From the NCBI GenBank assembly GCA_900471515.1, contig UCFC01000013.1:1-64000 (forward strand): a DNA stretch of 64,000 nt, read 5' to 3'. The DNA is from Hyphomicrobiales bacterium. GTDB taxonomy: Bacteria; Pseudomonadota; Alphaproteobacteria; Rhizobiales; Rhizobiaceae. Below are positions 8,914 through 19,590 of this stretch, in pieces. Every line of letters begins with the position of its first letter. The first letter of the stretch is position 1. The notes below the pieces were generated by a model. That model worked only from the letters and a program-made list of their open reading frames with translations. It did not search any database and had not been told where the DNA came from. The position numbers and the translations under genes were made by a program.

Positions 8914-9471
8914 GTGACCAGATCTATCTTTCCAATGGAAATCGCCGATCTCTCGGCTTTTGCCAAATCGCTGCGCAAGCAGATCGAAGCGCTCGCTGAC
9001 AAGCCGAGCCATGTCGAGATGCTCAATCTGCTGGCCCGCGCGGCGGGTTATCGCAACTACCAGCATTTCCGCAGCCTGGCGCAGTCCGCCAGGGTCCTGC
9101 AGGACTGGAACCTGAAACTGGATCCTGAGCCTTTGCCGGATGAAGAGCGCGTGCTGAAGGCGTCGCGCCATTTCGACGGCCACGGTCGGCTGCTCCGCTG
9201 GCCGGGCAGGAGGGGGCTGCAGGAGCTTTGCCTATGGTTTCTGTGGTCGAAAATACCGGCGAATGCGGAACTGACCGAGCGCGAAATCAGCGACTTGCTG
9301 AGCCGCCTGCATCTCTTCGGCGATGCGGCGCTGCTGCGCCGCGAACTTTTCGATTTCGGGCTTGTCCACCGCACGAGGGACGGCCGGCAATATCGCCGGA
9401 TCGAAAGGAAACCGCCTGCTGAACTTGGCCCGCTTCTTCGTCGCATCGAAGCCGAGGCGGAAACGGCCTGA
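8914..9471 (+). CDS. DUF2087-domain protein
   Basis: This 185-aa protein has two parts. Residues 1-60 form a short helical region (IADLSAFAKSLRKQI, then LNLLARAAGYRNYQHF) resembling domains seen before DUF2087. Residues about 85-165 carry the DUF2087 pattern FDGHGRLLRWPGRRGLQEL, then LTEREISDLLSRLHLFGDAALLRRELFDFGL and RDGRQYRR. DUF2087 is a winged-helix-like domain often found with regulators, and the function is not established. The start is GTG with GAGGATGAGAC before it. The 186 bases upstream hold nothing I recognise. Confidence 0.75.
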   Translation: MTRSIFPMEIADLSAFAKSLRKQIEALADKPSHVEMLNLLARAAGYRNYQHFRSLAQSARVLQDWNLKLDPEPLPDEERVLKASRHFDGHGRLLRWPGRRGLQELCLWFLWSKIPANAELTEREISDLLSRLHLFGDAALLRRELFDFGLVHRTRDGRQYRRIERKPPAELGPLLRRIEAEAETA

Positions 9472-9477
9472 GCAGAA

Positions 9478-9504
9478 GGGGCGCGGTCGAAGAGACCGCG
9501 CCCC
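9478..9504. terminator. Bidirectional hairpin
   Basis: A perfect 11-bp stem GGGGCGCGGTC/GACCGCGCCCC with a 5-base loop lies between the convergent DUF2087 and cpdB genes. No long T-run follows on either strand, so it may act with Rho or only protect 3' ends. Confidence 0.55.
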
Positions 9505-9510
9505 TGGCCG

Positions 9511-11499
<1,989 letters not shown>

Positions 11500-11631
11500 G
11501 GAAACACTCCTTTTGACATCATGCATCATCCGGTTCGACGAACTTAGGATGATTGGCAAAGGAGTACATCCCGAAAATGACAGAACGGCAAAGACAGTGC
11601 CGCAAAAGCGGCACCGCCTGAACGCTCACAT

Positions 11632-11961
11632 CTAGCGCACGCGCGGCACGTCGCGATGGAAGAAGCGGAAATAGGAGGCAATGAGCGCGCGGGCATTGGA
11701 ATTTACGTCGAACTGGATGCCGACGCGGCCATTGTGTTTCCAGCGAACGACGCCGTCGAGCAGGCCGAGATCTTCCGCTTCGATGCGCACCTTGCTGCCG
11801 GCGGCCGCATAAAGCGGGGCCTTGACTTCAAGTGCGGCGCCCGTGACGGAGAGGTCGAGAATGCGGGCGTCCACCTGGCTGTTCATATAGCTGATTTTGC
11901 CGAAGACGCGGCAACTCCTGCGGTCGGCCTTGCGGGCGGTGATCTTGAGGTTACGTGTCAT
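11632..11961 (-). CDS. PilZ-domain protein
   Basis: A 109-aa single-domain PilZ protein, a possible c-di-GMP receptor. The RxxxR motif is visible as RKADRRSCRV near residue 10. The second motif (D/N)xSxxG appears as LDLSVTGAAL near 36. The later strand VVRWKHNGRVGIQF completes the barrel. The start at 11961 is preferred because GGGGACAAG stands before it. The frame also allows 11973. Confidence 0.82.
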   Translation of the reverse strand: MTRNLKITARKADRRSCRVFGKISYMNSQVDARILDLSVTGAALEVKAPLYAAAGSKVRIEAEDLGLLDGVVRWKHNGRVGIQFDVNSNARALIASYFRFFHRDVPRVR

Positions 11962-12048
11962 GCTTGTCCCCATGAAGAATTCGGGAAAAGCATAGGCGCG
12001 GAAGATTGAGATGCCTTTAGAGCCTTATCTAAAATTGTGCCGAAAGCA

Positions 12049-12930
12049 TCAATGCGGCACGGCCGCGCGCCGCGCCACCACATGTTCGCGCCAGACCGTG
12101 AAGATGCCCGCCGCAACCACGATGAGAGAGCCGACAATCATGTTCAGCGTCAGCGTTTCACCGTAGATGAGCACCCCGAGGATCGAGGCGTAGACGAGCT
12201 GGATATAGGTCAGCGGCTGCACGGCGGCCGCATCGAGGCTGTCATAGGCGCGGATCAGGAAATAGTGGCTCGATGTGCCGGTCAGGCAGACGGCAAGCAT
12301 CCACATCCAGTCCCATCCCTGGATCGGCGTCCAGTAAAACGGCCCCGCGAAGGTCATGACGGCAGCCCCGACGACGCCCGTATAGAAGAAGCTCGTCATC
12401 GCCGAATCCTGCCGGCTCACATAACGCGTGGCGATCACGTAAAGGGCGAAATTGAAGCAGGAGACGACGGCAAGAAGCAGGTTCACGTCGAAAAACCCGC
12501 CTTCCGGCTTGAGGATCAGCAACACGCCGAGGAGCCCGAGGCCGATCGCGGTCCAGCGGCGCCAGCCGACCCTTTCGCCGAGAAGCGGAATGGCAAGCAG
12601 CGCGACGATGATCGGCGTGGCGGCAAAGATCGCCTGCGAATGCGCAAGGCCGATCAGCGCAAAGCAGGTAATTGCCAGCACCACCTGCGTGGCAAGCAGA
12701 ACGCCGCGGGAAAACTGAAGAAACGGGTGTTTGGTGCGGGCGGTCGCGGCGATGCCGCCGCGCATCCTTGCCGCCAGAACCACGGTGAACAGGCCGAAGG
12801 CCCAGTAGCGGACCATCGTCACGAAGATGGGCGAATAGGCGGAGCCGAGATGCTTCGAGATGGCGTCCTGCGCTGAAAAGATCGTCAGTGCCAGCAGCAG
12901 GAAGATATAGCCGTGTGTCTTGGATTTCAT
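12049..12930 (-). CDS. EamA/DMT-family transporter
   Basis: An inner-membrane carrier of about 293 aa with ten hydrophobic helices in two EamA repeats. The first ends near the LGERVGWRRWTAIGLGLLGVLLI segment and the second near YGETLTLNMIVGSLIVVAAGI. Both show the family's Gly-Glu plus trailing helix pattern. Members export metabolites or amino acids, and the substrate cannot be told. The adjacent divergent-facing Lrp/ald pair makes an amino-acid exporter conceivable. The frame allows a start at 12966, but 12930 gives a normal membrane-protein N-terminus. Confidence 0.82.
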   Translation of the reverse strand: MKSKTHGYIFLLLALTIFSAQDAISKHLGSAYSPIFVTMVRYWAFGLFTVVLAARMRGGIAATARTKHPFLQFSRGVLLATQVVLAITCFALIGLAHSQAIFAATPIIVALLAIPLLGERVGWRRWTAIGLGLLGVLLILKPEGGFFDVNLLLAVVSCFNFALYVIATRYVSRQDSAMTSFFYTGVVGAAVMTFAGPFYWTPIQGWDWMWMLAVCLTGTSSHYFLIRAYDSLDAAAVQPLTYIQLVYASILGVLIYGETLTLNMIVGSLIVVAAGIFTVWREHVVARRAAVPH

Positions 12931-12999
12931 GTCTTGCCGTTGAAGCGGAGACGCCCGCGACATCAAGCTAGGGCAGGATTCCGGGGGCTTTGCAAGGGC

Positions 13000-13461
13000 T
13001 CAAAGGCCGACATTCGGCCTGTCGATGATTTCGCGCAGCGCAAAGCTCGAGTTGATTTTCACGACATGCGGCAGCGCCGAAAGCCAGTCCCGGTGAATGC
13101 GCTCGTAATCTTCCAGGTCGCGGGCTGCCACCCGCAGGATGTAATCGTATTCGCCCGACATCAGGTAGCAGACAAGCACGTTGGGGCAGCGTTTCACCGC
13201 CGCTTCGAATTCCGACAGTGTCTTGGCGAACTGGCCAGAGAGCGAGATGTGCACGATGGCGATCATCTTGTAATCGAGCGCCTTATGCGAAAGCCGCGCA
13301 TGATAGCCGCCGATGACGCCGCTCTTTTCAAGAATGTCGAGCCGCCGCGAGCAGGCCGAAGGCGACAGCCCCACCTTGTCGGCAAGTTCCGCATTGGTGA
13401 TCCGCGCATTGATCTGTAGCGCCTTCAGAATCGCAAGATCGATATTATCGAGGTCGGACAT
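13000..13461 (-). CDS. Lrp/AsnC-family regulator
   Basis: A 153-aa feast/famine regulator. The N-terminal helix-turn-helix is MSDLDNIDLAILKALQINAR, then ITNAELADKVGLSPSACSRRLDILEKSGVIGGY. The C-terminal RAM domain binds the amino acid effector (YDYILRVAARDLEDYERIHRDWLSALPHVV). It is divergent from alanine dehydrogenase, so it is probably an AldR-type activator answering to alanine. The frame extends upstream, but the ATG at 13461 gives the canonical family start. Confidence 0.9.
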   Translation of the reverse strand: MSDLDNIDLAILKALQINARITNAELADKVGLSPSACSRRLDILEKSGVIGGYHARLSHKALDYKMIAIVHISLSGQFAKTLSEFEAAVKRCPNVLVCYLMSGEYDYILRVAARDLEDYERIHRDWLSALPHVVKINSSFALREIIDRPNVGL

Positions 13462-13510
13462 TCGAAGAACCTTCGAAGAATGGATTTCTGGCGCAATAAT
13501 CTTCGAAACT
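13461..13510. promoter_or_regulatory. Repeated TTCGAA half-sites, probable Lrp/AldR operator
   Basis: TTCGAAGAA occurs at 13461-13469 and again at 13472-13480, eleven bases apart, or one helical turn. A third TTCGAA is at 13502-13507. The cluster abuts the lrp start and faces ald. Lrp proteins bind such phased repeats cooperatively. Confidence 0.6.
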
Positions 13511-13619
13511 TCGCCTCCATGCAAATCCTCTTTGCAAGGACATTTCGCGCCTGCGGTGATTGGATTCCGCAATCAACAAACGCTCCGCGCAAAGCGGGCA
13601 TAAAATGAGAGGAACGCGA

Positions 13620-14738
13620 ATGCGTGTCGGTTGCCCGAAGGAAATCAAGAACCATGAATATCGCGTCGGCCTGACGCCGGCTTCGGTGAGAGAATATGTC
13701 GCCCACGGCCACGAGGTCTGGGTGGAAACGAAGGCGGGTGCCGGCATCGGCGCCGATGACGCCGCCTATGTGGCCGCTGGCGCGAAGATCGCCGCCTCGG
13801 CCAGGGATATCTTCGAAAAGTGCGACATGATCGTCAAGGTCAAGGAGCCCCAGCCTTCCGAATGGGTGCAGCTCCGCGACGGTCAGCTCCTCTACACCTA
13901 CCTGCATCTTGCGCCCGATCCGGAACAGACCAAGGGTCTGCTCGCCTCCGGCGTCACGGCAATCGCCTATGAGACCGTCACCGACGATCGCGGCGGCCTG
14001 CCGCTCTTGGCACCCATGTCCGAAGTCGCCGGCCGTCTGTCGATCCAGGCTGGCGCCACCGCGCTGCAGAAGGCCAATGGCGGCCTCGGCATCCTGCTTG
14101 GCGGCGTGCCCGGCGTCCTCCCGGCAAAGGTTGCGATCATCGGTGGCGGCGTCGTCGGTCTGCACGCCGCCAAGATGGCTGCCGGCCTCGGCGCCGATGT
14201 CAGCATTCTCGACAAGTCGCTGCCGCGCCTGCGCCAGCTGGACGATATTTTCAACGGTCGCATCCACACGCGCTATTCCAGCATCCAGGCGCTGGAAGAG
14301 GAAGTCTTTTCGGCCGATCTCGTCATCGGAGCCGTGCTGATCCCCGGCGCTGCCGCCCCGAAGCTCGTCACCCGCGAAATGCTCTCGGGCATGAAGAAGG
14401 GCTCGGTCATCGTCGATGTCGCGATCGACCAGGGCGGCTGCTTCGAAACCTCGCATGCGACGACCCATTCCGAGCCGACCTATATCGTCGAAGGCGTCGT
14501 GCACTATTGCGTCGCCAACATGCCGGGCGCCGTCCCGGTCACGTCGGCCCATGCGCTCAACAATGCGACGCTCGTTCACGGTCTGGCGCTCGCCGACCGC
14601 GGCCTGCGCGCCATCGCCGAGGACAAGCATCTGCGCAACGGGCTGAACGTTCACCGGGGACGCATCACCAACAAGCCGGTCGCCGACGCGCTGGGTTATG
14701 AGGCCGTCGCCCCGGAAAGTGCGCTGAACGTAGCGTAA
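13620..14738 (+). CDS. ald: Alanine dehydrogenase
   Basis: An NAD-dependent enzyme that interconverts L-alanine and pyruvate plus ammonia. The protein has 372 aa, the family length. The N-terminus [20 protein letters not shown] is diagnostic, with substrate-binding Arg15 and Lys74/75 (VKVKEP). His96 in YTYLHLA and the Rossmann loop [13 protein letters not shown] follow, then [20 protein letters not shown] lies before the ATG at 13620; the longer upstream frame is not needed. The divergent Lrp gene is its likely activator. Confidence 0.95.
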   Translation: MRVGCPKEIKNHEYRVGLTPASVREYVAHGHEVWVETKAGAGIGADDAAYVAAGAKIAASARDIFEKCDMIVKVKEPQPSEWVQLRDGQLLYTYLHLAPDPEQTKGLLASGVTAIAYETVTDDRGGLPLLAPMSEVAGRLSIQAGATALQKANGGLGILLGGVPGVLPAKVAIIGGGVVGLHAAKMAAGLGADVSILDKSLPRLRQLDDIFNGRIHTRYSSIQALEEEVFSADLVIGAVLIPGAAAPKLVTREMLSGMKKGSVIVDVAIDQGGCFETSHATTHSEPTYIVEGVVHYCVANMPGAVPVTSAHALNNATLVHGLALADRGLRAIAEDKHLRNGLNVHRGRITNKPVADALGYEAVAPESALNVA

Positions 14739-14748
14739 CCCAGCTTAC

Positions 14749-15264
14749 TCATGGTGAAACAAAGGCGCCGGCTTCCACAAGGGCCGGCGCCTCTGCCTTG
14801 TCGATCCGGCACTGATAGCAATTGTTGCGCGCCGAGCGCACATGCACATAGGCAATGCCGGGCCGTGCAAGCAGTTCGGCCGCATAGGCCGGGATCTTTT
14901 CGATCGGCGTGACCGCGCCGGTGCCATAGACGATCCTGTCATTGTCGCTATAGCCGCGCACGATGAAATCCGGGCTTGTCGTCAGCACGGGCGGCAGAAC
15001 CTCCCTGGCGGCGTAGCGCCGGCAGGGCTGCTTGTGCAGGAAGATCGGGCCGGTCTCGGCATAGGGCTGCAGGTCCGGAAAGGGCCGATAGGCAAGGACG
15101 AGAAGCTCTTCGCCGGCGCCGATATTTGTCAGGCAATGGCGGCAGGGATAACCGTCGCCATCGGAAACCAGCGTTTCCGGCAGGCGGCCGTAAGCGTCGC
15201 GGCCCCCGTTCCAGAGCGCCTCCGCATATGATGTCGGCATGGCGGAAAACTGAATGCTGGTCAT
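14749..15264 (-). CDS. DUF1203-family protein
   Basis: A 171-aa soluble protein matching DUF1203, with PCRHCLTNIGAGEELLVLAYRPF near residue 45. CRHC and the later NNCYQCR put four cysteines in two CxxC-like pairs, which suggests a metal or structural role. The function is unknown. AAGGAGA stands before the ATG at 15264. It runs in the same direction as the cysK operon, 97 bases behind the GNAT gene. A 10-bp inverted repeat (14762-14791) in its last codons may end ald transcripts arriving from the other side. Confidence 0.78.
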   Translation of the reverse strand: MTSIQFSAMPTSYAEALWNGGRDAYGRLPETLVSDGDGYPCRHCLTNIGAGEELLVLAYRPFPDLQPYAETGPIFLHKQPCRRYAAREVLPPVLTTSPDFIVRGYSDNDRIVYGTGAVTPIEKIPAYAAELLARPGIAYVHVRSARNNCYQCRIDKAEAPALVEAGAFVSP

Positions 15265-15361
15265 GGCAAATCTCCTTGTGATCTTTGCCGCAGTTTCCGC
15301 CCTGGCGCTCATCCGGGCCACCCGATTCTTGCCTCGGAGGGCAGCTGGCGGGCAGGGGCAA

Positions 15362-15922
15362 TCAGCCTTTCCTGGCGATTTCCAGCAATTCCTTGTCGCT
15401 CAGCGGCCGGACGATCCCCGTGCCGGTGGAAACCGGCGAAAAACCGAACATCTGGTAAAGCTGCAGGGCGCGCGGATGGTCCAGATTGTTGGTCGTCGTC
15501 GTGACCTTCTTCGGGTTTAGCGTCCAGATCGCATAGAGCGCCTGGAGCAGGAACCATTTGCCGATGCCGAGGCCGAGCGCATGTTCGAAGAGTCCGAAAT
15601 GGGAGAGTTCGATCGTGTCCTCGTCCTCGCAGAGATATTCGTAGAAGCCGGCAGGCGCACCGTTGACATAGAGCACGCTGATATTGTTGCGCTTGTCGTG
15701 CAGGGTGGCGGCGAGCTCTTCGTCGCTCATCCTCAGACGGTCGACCCATTGCCAGCGCGCGCCTACCTGCCGGTAGAGATACCGATAGAAGGCAAGCGGG
15801 ATGTCCGGCGCGCGCATGATCGCCGTCTGGATATTGACGGGCACGGGCAGGCTTGCCTTTGGCGGCGCGACCATTTCAAGCCGCGTGATATGGGCCTTGA
15901 GCGAGGCGGGCGTCTTTCCCAT
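15362..15922 (-). CDS. GNAT-family acetyltransferase
   Basis: A 186-aa N-acetyltransferase. The acetyl-CoA loop region is GLFEHALGLGIGKWFLLQALYAIW near residues 115-138, with the Q/RxxGxG/A element in the form LGLGIGKW. DHPRALQLYQMFGFSPV near the end is the usual GNAT C-terminal signature. The substrate is unknown. Its start follows the sseA stop by two bases, so it is translated with the cysK-alaX-sseA operon. Confidence 0.85.
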   Translation of the reverse strand: MGKTPASLKAHITRLEMVAPPKASLPVPVNIQTAIMRAPDIPLAFYRYLYRQVGARWQWVDRLRMSDEELAATLHDKRNNISVLYVNGAPAGFYEYLCEDEDTIELSHFGLFEHALGLGIGKWFLLQALYAIWTLNPKKVTTTTNNLDHPRALQLYQMFGFSPVSTGTGIVRPLSDKELLEIARKG

Positions 15923-15924
15923 GG

Positions 15925-16794
15925 TCAGGCTTTGACCGGTTCCGGCGGGCCGGTGACGACCGGCGTATCCTCGCGGCTGCCCCATTCGCTCCAGGAGCCG
16001 TCGTAAAGCTTGTTGTCGGTATGCCCCAGCGATTCCAGCGCCAGCGTGATGATGGCAGCGGTAATGCCCGATCCGCAGGAGGTGACGACCGGTTTGGAAA
16101 GGTCGATGCCGGCATCCTCGATCGTCTGCTTGAGTTCCGGCAGTGACTTGAAGCGGCCCTGATTGGCGAAAACGCCTGACGGCAGGCTGCGTGCGCCGGG
16201 CATGTGGCCGGAGCGCATGCCGGCGCGCGGCTCCGGCTCGCTGGCGGCGAAGCGGCCGGCGCTGCGGGCGTCGGCAATCTGCAGGGCGCCGCTCGAAACG
16301 ATCTCGCGCATCTGCTCGAGATGGACGACGCGGCTGGCATCGTAATTCGTCTTGAAGGTGGCTGCGGCATAGTGCGGCACTTCGGTTTCAAGCGGTCTTG
16401 CTTCGGCCTTCCAGCCGTCCAGCCCGCCATCGAGCACGAAGACGTTTTTCGCGCCCATCACCCGGAACAGCCACCAGACGCGCGGCGAGGCGAACATGCC
16501 GATACCGTCATAGACGACGATCCGGTCGTTCTCGCTGATGCCGAGCCTGCCGACTTCGGCGGCGAAATAATCGGGCGAGGGGATCGTATGCGGCAGGTTC
16601 GTCGAATGGTCGGCGATCTTGTCCTGGTCGAAACGGATGGCGCCCGGAATATGGCCGGCGGCATATTCCGCATCGGCATCGCGTTTCTGCGCCGGAAGAT
16701 AGAAGGATGCGTCGAGCACGCGCAGATCGGGCTTGCCGAGTTCAGCCTGCAGCCAGTCGGCCGAAACGACGAAACGGCTCTTGGTGTCGCTCAT
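15925..16794 (-). CDS. sseA: 3-mercaptopyruvate sulfurtransferase
   Basis: A 289-aa two-domain rhodanese that moves sulfur from 3-mercaptopyruvate to an acceptor such as thioredoxin or cyanide. The N-terminal inactive rhodanese domain holds YAAGHIPGAIRFD and VVYDGIGMFASPRVWW. The catalytic loop in the second domain is SCGSGITAA near residue 235; the CGSG(V/I)TA form marks mercaptopyruvate rather than thiosulfate enzymes. It lies between alaX and a GNAT gene in one operon led by cysK, so the operon has a cysteine-handling theme. Confidence 0.92.
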   Translation of the reverse strand: MSDTKSRFVVSADWLQAELGKPDLRVLDASFYLPAQKRDADAEYAAGHIPGAIRFDQDKIADHSTNLPHTIPSPDYFAAEVGRLGISENDRIVVYDGIGMFASPRVWWLFRVMGAKNVFVLDGGLDGWKAEARPLETEVPHYAAATFKTNYDASRVVHLEQMREIVSSGALQIADARSAGRFAASEPEPRAGMRSGHMPGARSLPSGVFANQGRFKSLPELKQTIEDAGIDLSKPVVTSCGSGITAAIITLALESLGHTDNKLYDGSWSEWGSREDTPVVTGPPEPVKA

Positions 16795-16837
16795 GGTGAT
16801 CTCCCCAATTATCAGGCCCAGTATCAGGCGTCGTTCA

Positions 16838-17575
16838 TCAGGCTTCGTCGCCGGGCGTGCCGAAGCGAATGCGGAAGCGCCGGTTTTCTTTGCCCTTCTT
16901 CTCGATCTTGGCAATATGAATCTGGCCGACTTCCTGCGTTTCCGAAACATGCGTGCCGCCGCAGGGCTGGCTGTCAATGGCGGAGTTCTCGCCGATGCAG
17001 ACCAGGCTGACGCGGCCGAGACCAACGGGCGGGCGCACATTCTTCGATTTGACGATGCCGGGATTGGCGGCGAGTTCCTCGTCCGTAATCCACTGAAGAT
17101 AGACCGGATGGTTCTGGTTGACGAGGTCCATGAGCCGGGCCGTCACCTCGTCCTTGTCGATCGTATCGCTCATGTCGAAATCGACGCGGCTTTCCTCTTC
17201 GCCGACGGCAGCCCCCGTAATGGGATAGGAGCAGACGACCGACAGGAGGTGGCAGGCGGTGTGCATGCGCATCAGCCTGTAGCGGCGCGGCCAGTCGATG
17301 TGCAGCACCAGCTTTTCGCCGACCTCCGGCCGCGACTGGTCCGCCAGCGGCACGTGGATGATGATGTCCTTCGTGGTGCCGTGCCTGGCCTGGCCGAGCT
17401 CTATCCTGGAGCCGTCGGTGCGTTCGAAGAAACCGGTATCGCCCGGCTGTCCGCCCGACGTGGCGTAAAAGCACGTCTGGTCCAGCTCGATGCCCCCATC
17501 CTCGTGAACGGCCGTGACGACCGCTTCGCATGTGGAAAGATAGAAGTCGTCACGGTAGAGGGCATTGACTGGCAT
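16838..17575 (-). CDS. Stand-alone alanyl-tRNA editing protein (AlaX)
   Basis: A 245-aa AlaX-type enzyme that hydrolyses Ser-tRNA(Ala) or Gly-tRNA(Ala). The zinc and catalytic motifs are visible: HTACHLLSVV (HxxxH-like, near residue 105) and CGGTHVSETQEVG (near 205). The first 100 residues form the beta-barrel seen in AlaRS (TCFYATSGGQPGDTGFF). Its start is six bases after the cysK stop, so the two are co-translated. Its place after a cysteine synthase is common in this family of genomes, but the link is not explained. Confidence 0.9.
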   Translation of the reverse strand: MPVNALYRDDFYLSTCEAVVTAVHEDGGIELDQTCFYATSGGQPGDTGFFERTDGSRIELGQARHGTTKDIIIHVPLADQSRPEVGEKLVLHIDWPRRYRLMRMHTACHLLSVVCSYPITGAAVGEEESRVDFDMSDTIDKDEVTARLMDLVNQNHPVYLQWITDEELAANPGIVKSKNVRPPVGLGRVSLVCIGENSAIDSQPCGGTHVSETQEVGQIHIAKIEKKGKENRRFRIRFGTPGDEA

Positions 17576-17581
17576 GGAGGC

Positions 17582-18622
17582 TCACGCTGCGGGTTCGTAG
17601 GGTATCTTGATATCCGTCGAGCCGACCATCCATGCGGGGATGGGAAGGCCCTTGGACGAAAGGAAGTCCGGGTTGAAAAGCTTGGACTGATAGCGGTTGC
17701 CATAGTCGCAGAGGATTGTCACCACCGTGTGGCCCGGGCCGAGATCCCTGGCGAGGCGAACCGCACCGGCAATATTGATCGCGGTGGAGCCGCCAAGGCA
17801 AAGCCCCTCGTGTTCGACCAGATCGAACAGGTAGGGAAGCGCTTCGGCGTCGGTGACGTGATAGGAAAAATCAGGCGTAAAACCTTCGAGGTTGGCGGTA
17901 ATGCGCCCCTGGCCGATGCCTTCGGTGATCGACGATCCCTCCGACTTCAGCGCTCCGTTCTGGTAGAACTCGTAGAGTGCGGCACCTTCGGGGTCGGCAA
18001 TGCCGATCTTGATATCCTTGTTGAAGCTCCTGAGGCCCGCCGCAACACCGGCAAGCGTGCCGCCCGAGCCGACCGAGCAGACAAAGCCGTCGATCTTGCC
18101 GTCGGTATCCTTCCAGATTTCCGGTGCCGTGGTTTCGATATGCGCCTGGCGATTGGCGACATTGTCGAACTGGTTGGCCCAGATCGCGCCGTTCGGCTCG
18201 CTCTTGGCAAGCTGCTCGGCAAGGCGGCCGGAAACCTTCACATAGTTGTTCGGGTTCTTGTAGGGAACGGCCGGGACTTCGACGAGTTCGGCGCCGAGCA
18301 GGCGAAGCGCGTCTTTCTTCTCCTGGCTCTGGGTTTCCGGAATGACGATCACGGTGCGATAGCCGAGCGCCTTTGCGACGACCGTCAGGCCGATGCCGGT
18401 ATTGCCGGCCGTGCCCTCGACGATGACGCCGCCGGGCTTGAGCAGCCCCTTCTTCTCGGCATCGCGGATGATGTAGAGCGCCGCCCGGTCCTTTACCGAC
18501 TGGCCGGGATTGAGAAACTCGGCCTTGCCGAGAATGGTGCAGCCGGTCGCTTCGGACACGCCCTTGAGCTTGATGAGGGGCGTATTGCCGATAGCCTCGA
18601 TTACGGAGGGGTGGAAGGTCAT
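17582..18622 (-). CDS. cysK: Cysteine synthase A (O-acetylserine sulfhydrylase)
   Basis: A PLP enzyme that makes cysteine from O-acetylserine and sulfide. The PLP lysine is in FLNPGQSVKDRAA (near residue 43). The substrate loop EGTAGNTGIGL (near 73) has TAGN where classical CysK has TSGN. The phosphate loop CSVGSGGTLAGV and C-terminal GGSTAINIAGA follow. At 346 aa it is about 35 residues longer than E. coli CysK, which is usual for the long alphaproteobacterial form. It is the first gene of the cysK-alaX-sseA-GNAT operon. Confidence 0.9.
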   Translation of the reverse strand: MTFHPSVIEAIGNTPLIKLKGVSEATGCTILGKAEFLNPGQSVKDRAALYIIRDAEKKGLLKPGGVIVEGTAGNTGIGLTVVAKALGYRTVIVIPETQSQEKKDALRLLGAELVEVPAVPYKNPNNYVKVSGRLAEQLAKSEPNGAIWANQFDNVANRQAHIETTAPEIWKDTDGKIDGFVCSVGSGGTLAGVAAGLRSFNKDIKIGIADPEGAALYEFYQNGALKSEGSSITEGIGQGRITANLEGFTPDFSYHVTDAEALPYLFDLVEHEGLCLGGSTAINIAGAVRLARDLGPGHTVVTILCDYGNRYQSKLFNPDFLSSKGLPIPAWMVGSTDIKIPYEPAA

Positions 18623-18767
18623 GGAATCTGCCTCGTTTACGCTTAGTTTAGGAACGGTCTTTTCCCTTCACAAGGCGGCATTGGCAAGAAATCCTATTCC
18701 ATGGCTTTCGAGCCCACGATAAAATTAGTCTTCCGTTTCCTGCCCTTCGCCGTGCCCGGGTAAGCAG

Positions 18768-18794
18768 TGATCCGAAGATTGACTTTCGGCGTAT
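18768..18794 (+). promoter_or_regulatory. RpoE/ChrR-type (ECF) promoter
   Basis: TGATCC, 16 bases, then CGTAT. This matches the promoter pattern used by the ECF sigma factors paired with ChrR in alphaproteobacteria. It stands 38 bases before the proposed GTG start of the ChrR-like gene. The same pattern with the same spacing precedes phrB at 25421-25447. Confidence 0.7.
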
Positions 18795-18832
18795 GGATGA
18801 CGACAAAGCAAGCACGGGCGCAGGAACAAGGC

Positions 18833-19492
18833 GTGACCGAATCCGACATGGTTCACGAGCATATCGACACGATCGATGCATTGATGGCGCATTATGTTGC
18901 TGGCTCCCTTCCGGAGCCGGCGCGCGTGCTCGTGGAATCCCATCTCGAAATGAAGCCGGACAATCGTGGCCTTGTAGCCGACCTCGAACGGCTGGCAGGA
19001 GAGGCCCTGGAAAAGACGCCGGCAAGCCCGATCGGCGACCGCGATGCCAGGCTTGCGGCAATCTTCGGCTCGAAGGCCCCCGCCGCCTCGGCGACGCTCC
19101 CGCCACGCCCGCAGGGCGCCCTTTTCCCGCGCGCGCTGCGCAATCTCATGGGTTTCGAAGCCGATGACGTGCCGTGGCGCAGGCGCCTGCCGGGCTTCAA
19201 GGAATATGCAAGGGATATGGACGGCTGCGAGGTCAGCCTTATGTGGATACGGCCGGGTCGCGCCCTGCCTGCCCACACGCATGCGGGCATGGAACTGATC
19301 CTCATTCTCGACGGCGCTTTCCGCGACGAGCGCGGCCGGTTCGGGCCGGGGGACATCTCGGTTGCCGATGCCACCGTCGACCATCGCCCCGTCGCCGAGA
19401 AGGACCGGCCCTGCATTGCCTTTGCCGTTTCGGACGGGCCGGTCAAGCTCACCGGCTCCTTCCGCCAGCTCATCGGCGACCTCATCGGCTGA
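18833..19492 (+). CDS. ChrR-like cupin anti-sigma protein
   Basis: ChrR proteins hold an ECF sigma factor inactive until singlet oxygen or organic peroxide acts. Residues 1-80 form the anti-sigma helical domain (HIDTIDALMAHYVAGSLPEPARVLVESH). A cupin follows from about 115 (PAHTHAGMELILILDGAFRDERGRFGPGDISVAD, with its His and Glu ligands). The zinc motif HxxxCxxC of classical ChrR reads HLEMKPDN here, so both cysteines are replaced. No sigma gene is adjacent. The frame is open from 18767, but that would start inside the promoter; GTG 18833 with AGGA before it is preferred, and ATG 18848 is possible. Confidence 0.8.
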   Translation: MTESDMVHEHIDTIDALMAHYVAGSLPEPARVLVESHLEMKPDNRGLVADLERLAGEALEKTPASPIGDRDARLAAIFGSKAPAASATLPPRPQGALFPRALRNLMGFEADDVPWRRRLPGFKEYARDMDGCEVSLMWIRPGRALPAHTHAGMELILILDGAFRDERGRFGPGDISVADATVDHRPVAEKDRPCIAFAVSDGPVKLTGSFRQLIGDLIG

Positions 19493-19590
19493 AAGCAGCC
19501 ACAATGCTGTGATAGAGCCATGGTCCCGGGAGAGATGAGGAGCTTCCGGGCCTGTGTTCGTCTTCAGATCGGCAGACCGGAGGAAGTGTC

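Noticed and set aside
16733..18646. A 637-codon plus-strand frame across sseA, alaX and cysK
   Set aside because: Antisense shadow of three well-supported genes.
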